From positions 1 through 51,182 of the forward strand of contig DASYCK010000111.1 in NCBI GenBank assembly GCA_036500205.1: a stretch of DNA of 51,182 nucleotides, in the 5' to 3' direction. The DNA comes from DASYCK01 sp036500205 (GTDB lineage Bacteria > Myxococcota_A > Polyangia > Fen-1088). The position numbers and the translations under genes are program-made. The notes below the pieces were generated by a model. It worked only from the letters and a program-made list of their open reading frames with translations, was not told the origin of the DNA and searched no databases. Positions 19,566 to 26,943 of this stretch are shown here, piece by piece. Positions within the stretch are counted from its first letter, which is position 1; the number at the start of each line of letters is the position of its first letter.

Positions 19566-20696
19566 CTACTTCTTCTTCTTGCGCTTGAAGAAGCCCGACT
19601 TCTCCGGATTCACGCGCTGGCCACCGGCCGCCGCGTACGCGCGCAGGTGCGTCTCTTCATCCGCGGTGAGAGCCGACGGAACGACGACCTTGATGTGCGC
19701 CACCAGATCGCCCGTTCCGCGGCCGTCGACGCGCGGTAACCCCTGACCTCGCAAGGTCACGGTGTCGCCCGGCTGCGTGCCGGCGGGCAGATCGATCTCT
19801 TCCACCGCATCCGCGCCGTCCTCCGACTTGTCGGCCAGGACCGGCACGCGGATGCGATCCCCGAGGGCCGCCTGTGGAAAGCTGACGGCGATCTCGGTGT
19901 GCAGATCGACCCCGTCACGCTCGAACCGGGGATCGGACTCGACGGAGATGACGACGTACAGGTTGCCGGCGCGGCCTCCGGGCGCGGCTTCGCCCCGGCC
20001 CACCAGGCGCAACGTCGAGCCGTCCTCGACCCCGGCCGGAATGTTCACCTGCAAGGTGTCGGTCTGACGCTCGACGCCCGCCCCTTCACACGTGGGGCAG
20101 GGCTTGCGAATCACCTTGCCTTGCCCCCGGCAGATGGGGCAGGTGGTGGCGATACGCAGGAATCCCTGCGCGTGCAGCACCTGACCGCGGCCACCGCACT
20201 GCTGGCACGTCTCCGGTTGGGTGCCGGGCGCCGCGCCCGAGCCCTTGCAGGTCGTGCAGGCCACGTGGCGATGCACCGTGACCTCCTTGCTCGCCCCCCG
20301 CGCCGCCTCGATCAACGTCATGCCGACGCGCGTCTCGATGTCGGCTCCGCGGGGCTGGGCGCGACCGCCGCCCCGCCCGCCCCCGCCGAACATGTCGCCG
20401 AAGATGTCGGAGAACGCGCCGAAGATGTCGCCCAGATCGCTGAAGCCAGCCTGACCGCCCCCGCCCCCGCTCAGTCCGGCGTGGCCGAAGCGATCGTAGC
20501 GGGCCCGCTTGTCGGAGTCCGAGAGGACCTGATACGCCTCGGCCGCCTCCTTGAAGCGTGTCTCCGCGTCCTTGTTGCCCGGGTTGCGGTCGGGGTGATG
20601 CTCCATCGCCAGCTTGCGATAGGCGCGTTTCAGTTCGGCGCCGTCAGCTTCGCGGACAACGCCCAGAATTTCATAGTAGTCGCGCTCGACAGTCAC
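19566..20696 (-). CDS. dnaJ: Chaperone DnaJ (Hsp40)
   Basis: A type I J-protein that stimulates DnaK ATPase and holds unfolded clients. Starting at GTG 20696 (VTVERDYYEILGV) gives 376 residues, the usual DnaJ length; the open frame continues 26 codons upstream without conservation. The J domain contains the HPD motif (MEHHPDRNPG). A Gly/Phe-rich stretch (GGGGGQAGFSDLGDIFGAF) follows. Four zinc-finger repeats CxxCxGxG are intact (CTTCKGSG, CQQCGGRG, CPICRGQG, CPTCEGAG), then the substrate-binding C-terminal domains. The tail ends in a Lys-rich FFKRKKKK. dnaK and grpE are not adjacent. It is divergent from the rhodanese operon. Confidence 0.96.
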   Translation of the reverse strand: MTVERDYYEILGVVREADGAELKRAYRKLAMEHHPDRNPGNKDAETRFKEAAEAYQVLSDSDKRARYDRFGHAGLSGGGGGQAGFSDLGDIFGAFSDIFGDMFGGGGRGGGRAQPRGADIETRVGMTLIEAARGASKEVTVHRHVACTTCKGSGAAPGTQPETCQQCGGRGQVLHAQGFLRIATTCPICRGQGKVIRKPCPTCEGAGVERQTDTLQVNIPAGVEDGSTLRLVGRGEAAPGGRAGNLYVVISVESDPRFERDGVDLHTEIAVSFPQAALGDRIRVPVLADKSEDGADAVEEIDLPAGTQPGDTVTLRGQGLPRVDGRGTGDLVAHIKVVVPSALTADEETHLRAYAAAGGQRVNPEKSGFFKRKKKK

Positions 20697-20788
20697 GTGG
20701 AATGAGTCACCGTATGGAGGGACGGCCCGGCTGTCAATCTCGGCCGTTCCGTCTGTTAATCTGGCACGATGCACCGCGGAATGCAGCC

Positions 20789-21166
20789 ATGAAGCACAAC
20801 CCCGGATTTCTGGCCCTGGTGACCGACGTCAGGAAGAACGTCCGGGAGTGCACCATCGCCGACGTGAAGGCGCGACTCGACCGGGGCGAATCGTTTCATT
20901 TCGTCGACGTGCGCGAGGACAACGAGTTCGCCGTCGATCACGCGGCGGGGGCGCGGCACATCGGCCGGGGCGTGCTGGAGCGCGACATCGAGACGCTGAT
21001 TCCGGAGCATGACGCGCCGATCGTCCTCTATTGCGGGGGCGGCTTCCGCTCCGCCCTGGCGGCCGACAACCTGCAGAAGATGGGATACAGCAGCGTGAGC
21101 TCCATGGACGGCGGGATGCGGGCCTGGCGCGAGGCCGGGTATCCCATCGACAAGGGCCAGGCGTGA
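20789..21166 (+). CDS. Rhodanese-like domain protein
   Basis: A single rhodanese domain of 125 residues, starting at ATG 20789 (MKHNPGFLALVTDV). Key signatures are FHFVDVREDNEFAVDHAAGARHIGRGVLE and the active-site loop VLYCGGGFRSALAADNL, with the sulfur-carrying Cys. Such proteins transfer sulfane sulfur or sense persulfides; the acceptor is unknown. It heads a four-gene run in which every junction overlaps by 4 bp, so it is translationally coupled to the small membrane protein next door. It is not preceded by a signal peptide and should be cytosolic. Confidence 0.92.
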   Translation: MKHNPGFLALVTDVRKNVRECTIADVKARLDRGESFHFVDVREDNEFAVDHAAGARHIGRGVLERDIETLIPEHDAPIVLYCGGGFRSALAADNLQKMGYSSVSSMDGGMRAWREAGYPIDKGQA

Positions 21167-21573
21167 CCGACTCGGGCGCCAGCTTCGGCGGCACCCCCAG
21201 GCGCGGGGCCGGCGGCACCTCGGGGGGGCTGGGCGAGTTCTTCGGGGGACTGGCCCTGATCGCCATCGGGGCGTTCCTGCTGCTCGGCCGCGTCACCGTT
21301 CACACCTCGTTCTGGCGCATGGCGGGGGGCGGCAGCGCCTTCGGCGTCACGCTGCTGCCGCTGTTGATCGGCATCGTGATGCTGTTCGTGAACGGCAAGT
21401 CGATCCTGGGGTGGGTGCTGGCCATCGCCGGGTTCGGCGCCATCATCGTGGGCGTCATCTCGAACATGGACATCTATTTTCAGCCCACCAGCCTGACCAT
21501 CACGCTGATCATGCTGGCGATGATCGCGGCCGGTCTGGGGTTGATCGTCCGTTCGCTGCGATCGCACGGATGA
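21163..21573 (+). CDS. Small integral membrane protein
   Basis: A 136-residue protein starting at GTG 21163, which overlaps the rhodanese stop (GTGA). After a Gly-rich cytosolic tail (GGTPRRGAGGTSGGLGEFF), three to four hydrophobic helices are visible: LALIAIGAFLLLGRV, VTLLPLLIGIVMLFVNG, WVLAIAGFGAIIVGVIS and TLIMLAMIAAGLGLIVRSL. I recognise no named domain. The 4-bp overlaps at both ends tie its expression to rhodanese and a DNA glycosylase; no functional link between them is obvious. Confidence 0.85.
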   Translation: MTDSGASFGGTPRRGAGGTSGGLGEFFGGLALIAIGAFLLLGRVTVHTSFWRMAGGGSAFGVTLLPLLIGIVMLFVNGKSILGWVLAIAGFGAIIVGVISNMDIYFQPTSLTITLIMLAMIAAGLGLIVRSLRSHG

Positions 21574-22280
21574 AAGCGGGGCATGCGACCAGACTTCAGC
21601 TCGTGCGCGATGCCATCGTCGCCTGTGAAGCCTGCCCCCGCCTGCGCGAGTACTGCCGGCGCATCGCCCGCGAGAAGAAGGCGGCCCATCGCGAGGACGA
21701 CTACTGGGGGCGCCCCGTGCCGGGCTTCGGCGATCCGGCGGCGCGCCTGCTGGTCGTGGGGCTGGCGCCAGCCGCGCACGGCGCGAACCGGACCGGGCGC
21801 GTGTTCACGGGGGACGGCTCCGGTGACTTCCTGATGCGCGCGCTGTACGACAACGGCTTCGCCAACATCCCCACCGCCCGGCGCGCCGATGACGGGCTGG
21901 CGCTGCGCGACGCCTACATTCTCTCCGTCGTGCGCTGCGCCCCGCCCGACAACAAGCCGCTGCCCGAGGAGGTGGTGCGCTGCCGCGTCCACCTGACGGC
22001 GGAGATCGGGGCGTTGCCGAACGTCCAGGTGGTGGTGGCGCTGGGCAAGATCGGCTGGGACGGCTACCTGGCGTTCCTCCGCGCGCGGCAGCCGGCCAAC
22101 GACACCGCCCGGCGAACGGCGCGCCCCCTGTTCGGCCACGGCGCCGTCGCGCCCGCCGTCGCGGGGCGGCCGACGTTGCTCGGGTCGTATCACCCCAGCC
22201 GACAGAACACGAACACCGGCAAGCTGACGCCCCCCATGCTGTCGGCGGTGTTCGCCGCCGCGCGGGAGCGGCTGTCGTGA
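21570..22280 (+). CDS. Family 5 uracil-DNA glycosylase (UdgB-like)
   Basis: A 236-residue DNA repair glycosylase that removes deaminated bases. Motif A is GLAPAAHGANRTGRVFTGDGSGDF (about residues 63-86) and the active-site motif B is GSYHPSRQNTNTGKLT (about 206-221), the pattern of family 5. Family 5 lacks the catalytic Asp of classic UDG and has broader substrate use. Cysteines CEACPRLREYC near residues 19-29 and the pair in VVRCAPP/VVRCRVH can hold an iron-sulfur cluster. The ATG at 21570 overlaps the previous stop in ATGA. Its own stop overlaps the NUDIX start, placing base-excision repair and nucleotide-pool cleaning together. Confidence 0.93.
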   Translation: MKAGHATRLQLVRDAIVACEACPRLREYCRRIAREKKAAHREDDYWGRPVPGFGDPAARLLVVGLAPAAHGANRTGRVFTGDGSGDFLMRALYDNGFANIPTARRADDGLALRDAYILSVVRCAPPDNKPLPEEVVRCRVHLTAEIGALPNVQVVVALGKIGWDGYLAFLRARQPANDTARRTARPLFGHGAVAPAVAGRPTLLGSYHPSRQNTNTGKLTPPMLSAVFAAARERLS

Positions 22281-22855
22281 AGCGCCCGGGGCGGACGCTC
22301 CCCGACGATCCGGGCCCGTGGGACGTCCTCGACAGCGAGTACATCTCGAAGAAGGACTGGTTCACCGTGCGGCGCGAGCACGTGCGGTTGCCCAACGGCA
22401 CCGAGATCCCCGAGTACTGGATCACCGAGTACCGCCCCTGGGTGAACGTGGTGGCGGTGACGGCCGCGGACGAGCTGGTGCTGATCCGCCAGTACCGCCA
22501 CGGCATCGGCGCCGTTCACTTCGAGATCCCGGCCGGCACGACCGACGCGGGCGAGACCGATCTCGAAGCGGCGGCGCGGCGCGAGCTGCTGGAGGAGACC
22601 GGCTACGGCGGCGGGCGGTGGTCGCCGCTCATCACCCTGTCGGCCAACCCGGCCCTGCAGAACAACCTGACCCATACCTTTCTGGCCGAGGACGTGACCC
22701 TGCTGCAGCCGCCCCATCTGGAAGCGAGCGAAGAGCTGAGCGTGCAGCTGACCCCGATCGCCGAGGTCGACGCGCTGATCGAGGACGGCGACTTCGTGCA
22801 GGCGCTGCACGTCGCGCCGTTGCTGCACTACCTCAGGAAGCGCGCGCGCCGCTAG
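22277..22855 (+). CDS. NUDIX hydrolase (ADP-ribose pyrophosphatase-like)
   Basis: A 192-residue protein with a full NUDIX box (GTTDAGETDLEAAARRELLEETGY, about residues 93-116; G-x5-E-x7-REUxEExGU is met). Upstream elements (WITEYRPWVNVVAVTAADELVLIRQYRHG) resemble ADP-ribose/nucleoside-diphosphate-sugar pyrophosphatases of the NudF type. Substrate assignment is inference. The GTG start at 22277 overlaps the glycosylase stop (GTGA). It is the last gene of the four-gene run. The following 500 bp are non-coding and hold an inverted duplication. Confidence 0.9.
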   Translation: MKRPGRTLPDDPGPWDVLDSEYISKKDWFTVRREHVRLPNGTEIPEYWITEYRPWVNVVAVTAADELVLIRQYRHGIGAVHFEIPAGTTDAGETDLEAAARRELLEETGYGGGRWSPLITLSANPALQNNLTHTFLAEDVTLLQPPHLEASEELSVQLTPIAEVDALIEDGDFVQALHVAPLLHYLRKRARR

Positions 22856-22900
22856 CCTGACCCGGCTACCGCCTCGACCGATCCCGTTCGCGTCGATCGA

Positions 22901-22944
22901 TTGACCGCCTTCGACCGACCGCCTTTGACCGACCGCCTTCGATT
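22901..22944. repeat. Short 14-bp tandem repeat
   Basis: Units of the form TTYGACCGACCGCC occur in direct succession, flanked by partial copies (TTGACCGCC before and TTCGA after). They lie between the NUDIX stop and the large inverted repeat. I see no coding or promoter signal here. The tract may be part of the same element, since the region outside the other arm is also rich in CGCCTT/AAGGCG. Confidence 0.6.
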
Positions 22945-22958
22945 CCGATCTTTCTGAA

Positions 22959-23234
22959 AATAGGGCGGACCGCAGGTGTTGGCCGTCCGCGGCCAACACC
23001 GAGGACCGCGTCGCGCGGCCCCGGCCGTACTCTTTTCCAGCAACCTCGTGCCGAGCGACCCTGGGATCCGTTCGAAAGTGCGGCGCGTTCATGTAGCCGT
23101 GAAAGCGCCTCGATGACGAACGGTTCACGAGGTCTCGCGGCATTGCGCATCGGGGGGAAAGCTAACGGCCGGGGCCGCGCGATGCGGTCCTCGGCGTTGG
23201 CCGCGGACGGCCAACGCCTGCGGTCCGCTCTATT
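22959..23234. repeat. Intergenic inverted duplication with hairpin-bearing arms
   Basis: Arms 22959-23028 and 23165-23234 are 70 bp each and inverted, with only four mismatches. Each arm carries its own 10-bp stem with a 4-nt loop (stem begins GTGTTGGCCG in the left arm, GCGTTGGCCG in the right). Two of the four mismatches are the two sides of one base pair in that stem (T-A versus C-G), so pairing is kept. Weaker inverted similarity continues inward toward the 136-bp centre (for example GCCG..GACC...CCGTTCG on both sides). No transposase is present. This explains most of the gene-free stretch 22856-23393. Confidence 0.85.
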
Positions 23235-23393
23235 GCGGAAGGCGGAAAGGCGAAGCTCTCGATCAGGTCAGTGGCACGCCGGTTCAGCCGGTTCAGCGCG
23301 CGTCTGGCCCGTCCGCCGGTCCAGCACGGGTCCGGATTTGAATCCCCCGGGACGGCGACTATCGTGTTCGCCTTCCATCAACGAAAGGCATCC

Positions 23394-24296
23394 ATGAACA
23401 CTCGCATGAAATCCACGTTCGTCTCCCTCGCCATCGCCCTCGCGGTGGCAACCGGCGCCTCCGGCGCGCGCGCCGAGAGCAAGCTCTCCACCGAGGTCAT
23501 CACGGCCTCCGAGCCCGGTTTTCTCGTCGATGCGACCCTGATCTCCGGTGACAAGGACGCCGTCCTCATCGACAGCAGCTTCACGCTCGCCGACGCGCAT
23601 CGCCTGGCGGCCGCCATCCTCGATTCGAAGAAGAACCTGACGACGGTGTACATCACGCACTGGCACCCCGACCACTATTTCGGGCTCACGGTCCTGAAGC
23701 AGGCGTTCCCCAAGGCGAAGTTCGTGGCGCTCCCCGCCACGGTCGCCGAGATCAAGAAAACTTGGAAGGCCAAGGTGAAGCAGTGGCAGCCGCTCTACGG
23801 CGACGCCATCCCGGCGCAGCCGGTGCTCCCCACGGCGATGACGGGAAAGACGTTGACCCTGGAAGGCCAGACCCTGGAGATTCACGGCGGCGTTCAGGGG
23901 GACTCGGCCAACAATTCGTACGTCTGGATCCCCTCGATCAAGACGGTCGTCACCGGTGACATCGTCTATCACGGCGTGTTTCCCTGGACGGCCGAGACCG
24001 ACGCCGCCGGGCGCACCGCCTGGCTGAAGACGCTCGACGAGCTGACCGCCTTGGGCGCCACCACCGTCGTGCCCGGCCACAAGACCACGAAGATGAAGGA
24101 CGACGCGTCCGGTATCGAACAGACCCGCGCTTACCTGAAGGCGTTCGATGAGACGGCGGCCGCCTCGAAGACGGCCGACGAGCTGGAGACGAAGATGAAG
24201 GCCAAGTACGGCGACCTGCAGCTGCCCATCATCCTGCACATCGCCGCCGGCGCGCAGTTCCCCGCCGCGCCTCCCGCCCCCGCCGCCAAGAAGTAG
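23394..24296 (+). CDS. Exported metallo-beta-lactamase-fold hydrolase
   Basis: A 300-residue MBL-fold protein starting at ATG 23394 after an AAAGG site. A Sec signal (MKSTFVSLAIALAVATGASGARA) precedes the domain. The metal motif is YITHWHPDHYFG (HxHxDH), then a VQGDSANNSYVWIPS strand, VVTGDIVYHG with the bridging Asp, and VVPGHKT with the last His. These are consistent with a two-metal hydrolase. The fold occurs in lactonases, sulfatases and quorum-quenching enzymes; the sequence does not choose among them. The C-terminus is a Pro/Ala/Lys tail. It stands alone between the inverted element and a DUF971 gene. Confidence 0.9.
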   Translation: MNTRMKSTFVSLAIALAVATGASGARAESKLSTEVITASEPGFLVDATLISGDKDAVLIDSSFTLADAHRLAAAILDSKKNLTTVYITHWHPDHYFGLTVLKQAFPKAKFVALPATVAEIKKTWKAKVKQWQPLYGDAIPAQPVLPTAMTGKTLTLEGQTLEIHGGVQGDSANNSYVWIPSIKTVVTGDIVYHGVFPWTAETDAAGRTAWLKTLDELTALGATTVVPGHKTTKMKDDASGIEQTRAYLKAFDETAAASKTADELETKMKAKYGDLQLPIILHIAAGAQFPAAPPAPAAKK

Positions 24297-24352
24297 CCTC
24301 CGCAGACGGCGGCAGCCGACCCGGCGCCGGTGCGCTAGAGTCGGCTCCGCCC

Positions 24353-24685
24353 ATGCCCATGCCCGAGGAGATCGTCGGTCTGTTGCGCTCGACGATCGCG
24401 TTCACCTGGACCGACGGTCACAAGACGGTCTACCCGGCGCGCGCGCTGCGTCTGCGCTGCCGCTGCGCCGCCTGCGTCGAGGAGATGTCGGGGCGCCCCC
24501 TGCTCGACGAGGCGTCTGTACCCGCGACGGTGCGGGCGAAGCGGATCGACCTGATGGGGCAATACGCCATCCAGATCGGCTGGACCGACGGCCACGACAG
24601 CGGCATCTACAACTTCCGCGATCTGCGCGCGAACTGCCTGTGCGACGAATGCGCCGCCCTGCGGGCCGCCCCTCCGTCGACGTAG
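24353..24685 (+). CDS. DUF971 (GBBH-like N-terminal) domain protein
   Basis: A 110-residue protein of the DUF971/gamma-butyrobetaine-hydroxylase-like N-terminal family. Conserved features are YPARALRLRCRCAACVEEMSG, LLDEASVPATV, the IDLMGQYAIQIGWTDGHDSGIYNFRDLRANC block and a terminal CDECAAL. The six cysteines (C-x-C-x2-C and C-x-C-x2-C) suggest a metal-binding knuckle; related proteins are linked to iron-sulfur cluster handling, but that role is inference. An alternative ATG lies two codons downstream (24359). It converges on a small membrane protein gene one base away. Confidence 0.88.
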   Translation: MPMPEEIVGLLRSTIAFTWTDGHKTVYPARALRLRCRCAACVEEMSGRPLLDEASVPATVRAKRIDLMGQYAIQIGWTDGHDSGIYNFRDLRANCLCDECAALRAAPPST

Positions 24686-24686
24686 T

Positions 24687-25115
24687 TCAGTCGATTTCCA
24701 GCGCCGGATGTCCGAAGCGGGCCCGCAGCTCGTTCACGGCGCGCAGCACCGCCTTGCGATGGATGAACCACAGCTCGAGCCGGCGCTTGCCGGGAAAGTC
24801 GACCAGGGTCAGTCCGATCAAGATCGTCAGGAACCCCTGCCCCGGCACGCCCGGCAACGCCATGATGATGCCGATCAGGATCAGGAAGACCCCGCCGATG
24901 TTCTTCCCCAGGATTGCGGACCCGCGCAACAGGGGATGTCGTCCCTCCATGAAGGGGCGCGGGTGCTCCCCCTTGAAGTGATCGATGGGCCAACGGACCG
25001 CGACGATGGCCGCCAGGCCGATGGTCGCCACGGTCGCCACCGCCGCGATGGCGAGCCCCCACACCCACCCCAGGTGACGGACGAACTGCAGGGCATCGTG
25101 AAGGGGGGCCGGCAT
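24687..25115 (-). CDS. Small membrane protein (PGPGW-like)
   Basis: The 142-residue product has an N-terminal hydrophobic helix (LGWVWGLAIAAVATVATIGLAAIVAVRW). A loop with HPRPFMEGRHPLLRG follows. Two more segments around ILGKNIGGVFLILIGIIMALPGVPGQGFLTILIGLTLVDFPGKRRLE come next, and then a basic cytosolic tail. The glycine-proline-rich turn LPGVPGQGFLTILIGL is reminiscent of the putative transmembrane PGPGW family. Function is unknown. It is divergent from the FemAB-like gene. Confidence 0.75.
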   Translation of the reverse strand: MPAPLHDALQFVRHLGWVWGLAIAAVATVATIGLAAIVAVRWPIDHFKGEHPRPFMEGRHPLLRGSAILGKNIGGVFLILIGIIMALPGVPGQGFLTILIGLTLVDFPGKRRLELWFIHRKAVLRAVNELRARFGHPALEID

Positions 25116-25298
25116 CGGGGTGCGCTACCTTCACGATATCATCCGCGCGCCGGCTAGCCTGCTAATCTTCGCCGCATCGTCACCGAGATCATAGATCGCA
25201 TCGCCGCCGTCGCCGCCGACGACTGGAACCGCCTGGTCGGCCCCGATGACCCCTTCCTCGAGCATGCGTTTCTGCTGGCGCTGGAGGAGTCGGGCAGC

Positions 25299-26351
25299 GT
25301 GGGAAGCCGCGCGGGCGCCCTGCCCCGCTTCGTGCTGGCGCGCGACGGGGAGCGGCTGGTGGGGGCGCTGCCGCTGTACCTGAAGATGAACAGCTTCGGC
25401 GAGTTCATCTTCGACTGGGGGTGGGCAAACGGCGCCCACCAGGCCGGCATCCGCTACTACCCGAAGCTGGTGGCGGCGGTCCCCTTCACGCCGGCCACCG
25501 GTCGACGGCTGTTGCTGGCGCCCGACGCCGATGCGGCCACGGTCAGCGCCCGGCTGTTCGCCGGCATGCAAGCGGTGGCCGAGGAGGAGCAGGTCTCGTC
25601 GATTCACGTGCTGTTCTGCACGGAGGCCGAGGCCGACCTGCTGGCCACGCAGTCGTTTCTCAAGCGGCTCTCCATGCAGTTTCACTGGCACAACCGAGCG
25701 CCGACGCCCTATGCGAGCTACGAGGACTTTCTGGGCGAGATGAAGTCGCGCCACCGCAAGCAGCTGCGCCACGAACGCGACGTGGCGGCCAGCCACGGCC
25801 TGTCGCTGCGCACCTTGACGGGGACCGAGATGGACGCCGCCACCTGGAAGGTGCTGCGCGATTTCTACGACGCCAACGCCGAGAAACATGGGGCGCGGCA
25901 GTACCTGACCCGGGCCTTCTTCGAGATCGTGCAGAGCACCTACGCACACCGCCTGGTGTCGACCCTGGCGTTCCGGGGCGACACGCCCGTGGCGGGTACC
26001 ATCAACTTCGAGAAGGGGAAGCACATCTACGGTCGCTACTGGGGCTGCCTGGAAGAGCTCCCCATGCTGCACTTCGAGCTGTGCTACCACCGCCTGATCG
26101 AGCGGGCCATCGCCCAGGGCGCCACTCGCTTCGAGGCGGGCGCGCAGGGGGAGCACAAGCTGAAGCGGGGCCTGGTGCCGGCGTTCACCTACAGCGCCCA
26201 CTGGATCCGCCACCGCCAGTTCGGGGCCGCCGTGGCCGATTTCATCGAGCGCGAGGCCGCGGCGGTGCGCGAAGAGGTGGCGGCCTACGGCGCGCAATCA
26301 CCGTTCCGCGCGGCGGGCGAAGCGATGGAGACGGCTGGAGGGACACGATAG
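25299..26351 (+). CDS. DUF482/FemAB-like peptidoglycan-related acetyltransferase; true start probably upstream
   Basis: The visible 350-residue product is a GNAT-fold protein of the DUF482 (peptidogalycan biosynthesis/recognition) family, as shown by WGWANGAHQAGIRYYPKLVAAVPFTPATGRRLL, SRHRKQLRHERDVAA, FYDANAEKHGARQYLTRAFFEI and RFEAGAQGEHKLKRGLVP. The first usual start codon is GTG 25299. Family-like sequence begins about 40 codons earlier (IIDRIAAVAADDWNRLVG...PFLEHAFLLALEESGSVG), yet no ATG, GTG or TTG lies in that frame after the stop at 25155. Either a rare start (ATC at 25176 or CTG at 25227) is used, or the gene is truncated, or there is a base error. nikR follows after 10 bp. Confidence 0.85.
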   Translation: MGSRAGALPRFVLARDGERLVGALPLYLKMNSFGEFIFDWGWANGAHQAGIRYYPKLVAAVPFTPATGRRLLLAPDADAATVSARLFAGMQAVAEEEQVSSIHVLFCTEAEADLLATQSFLKRLSMQFHWHNRAPTPYASYEDFLGEMKSRHRKQLRHERDVAASHGLSLRTLTGTEMDAATWKVLRDFYDANAEKHGARQYLTRAFFEIVQSTYAHRLVSTLAFRGDTPVAGTINFEKGKHIYGRYWGCLEELPMLHFELCYHRLIERAIAQGATRFEAGAQGEHKLKRGLVPAFTYSAHWIRHRQFGAAVADFIEREAAAVREEVAAYGAQSPFRAAGEAMETAGGTR

Positions 26352-26361
26352 TGTGGGGTCG

Positions 26362-26943
26362 ATGAAAGCCGACCTCGTCCGCTTCGGCGTCGCCATCGAC
26401 GGCCCCCTGTTGAGAGAGATCGACGTGCTGGCCACCGAGCGCGGCTGCACCCGTTCGGAGCTGTTCCGCGATCTGGCGCGCGCCGAGATCGCCCGCGCCA
26501 AGGTGCCGCGCGGCGTGGACTCGGTGGCGGCGCTGACGCTCGTCTACGATCACCACGTCCGCGATCTGACCGACAAGCTGACCGAGTTGCAGCACGATCT
26601 GGGCGACGCGGTCCGGGCGGCGCTGCACGTTCACCTCAGCCACGATCTGTGCATGGAGGTGGTCGTCATCCGCGGCAAGTCGGATCGCCTGAAGGCCATG
26701 GCAGGTCGCATGCTGGGCATGCGCGGGGTCAAGCACGGCGGCATCGAGCTGGTCGCCGACGTCTTCGGGCGCGAGCACCTGGGCGGTCACGTCAGCGAAG
26801 GCGGAACTGCACCGGCCAGCGCATCCGCACGCGGACCGGCCGGCCGTCGCGCAGCGCGGGAGAAAACCGGAAGTTCCGCACCCCCTGCAAGGCGGCCTCG
26901 TCGAGCCCATACCCACAGCGGCTCACGACACGAGCACGACTGA
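26362..26943 (+). CDS. nikR: Nickel-responsive repressor NikR with C-terminal extension
   Basis: NikR is a ribbon-helix-helix repressor that shuts off nickel uptake when nickel binds its ACT-like domain. From ATG 26362 the product has 193 residues. The RHH region is residues 1-45 (VRFGVAIDGPLLREIDVLATERGCTRSELFRDLAR). The four high-affinity nickel ligands are all present: H78, H89, H91 and C97 (HVHLSHDLC), matching H76/H87/H89/C95 of E. coli with a +2 offset. The normal family end is near residue 142. The remaining 50 residues are Ala/Arg-rich with a His-containing tail (HTHSGSRHEHD) and are read antisense to tonB. This tail may be a by-product of lost termination or may bind metal. Confidence 0.93.
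   Translation: MKADLVRFGVAIDGPLLREIDVLATERGCTRSELFRDLARAEIARAKVPRGVDSVAALTLVYDHHVRDLTDKLTELQHDLGDAVRAALHVHLSHDLCMEVVVIRGKSDRLKAMAGRMLGMRGVKHGGIELVADVFGREHLGGHVSEGGTAPASASARGPAGRRAAREKTGSSAPPARRPRRAHTHSGSRHEHD

Noticed and set aside
22190..23143. Minus-strand reading frame through the NUDIX gene and the inverted repeat
   Set aside because: Its sequence over the repeat arm matches the plus-strand frame of the other arm only because the DNA is duplicated. The differences are mostly non-synonymous, so it is not a gene.
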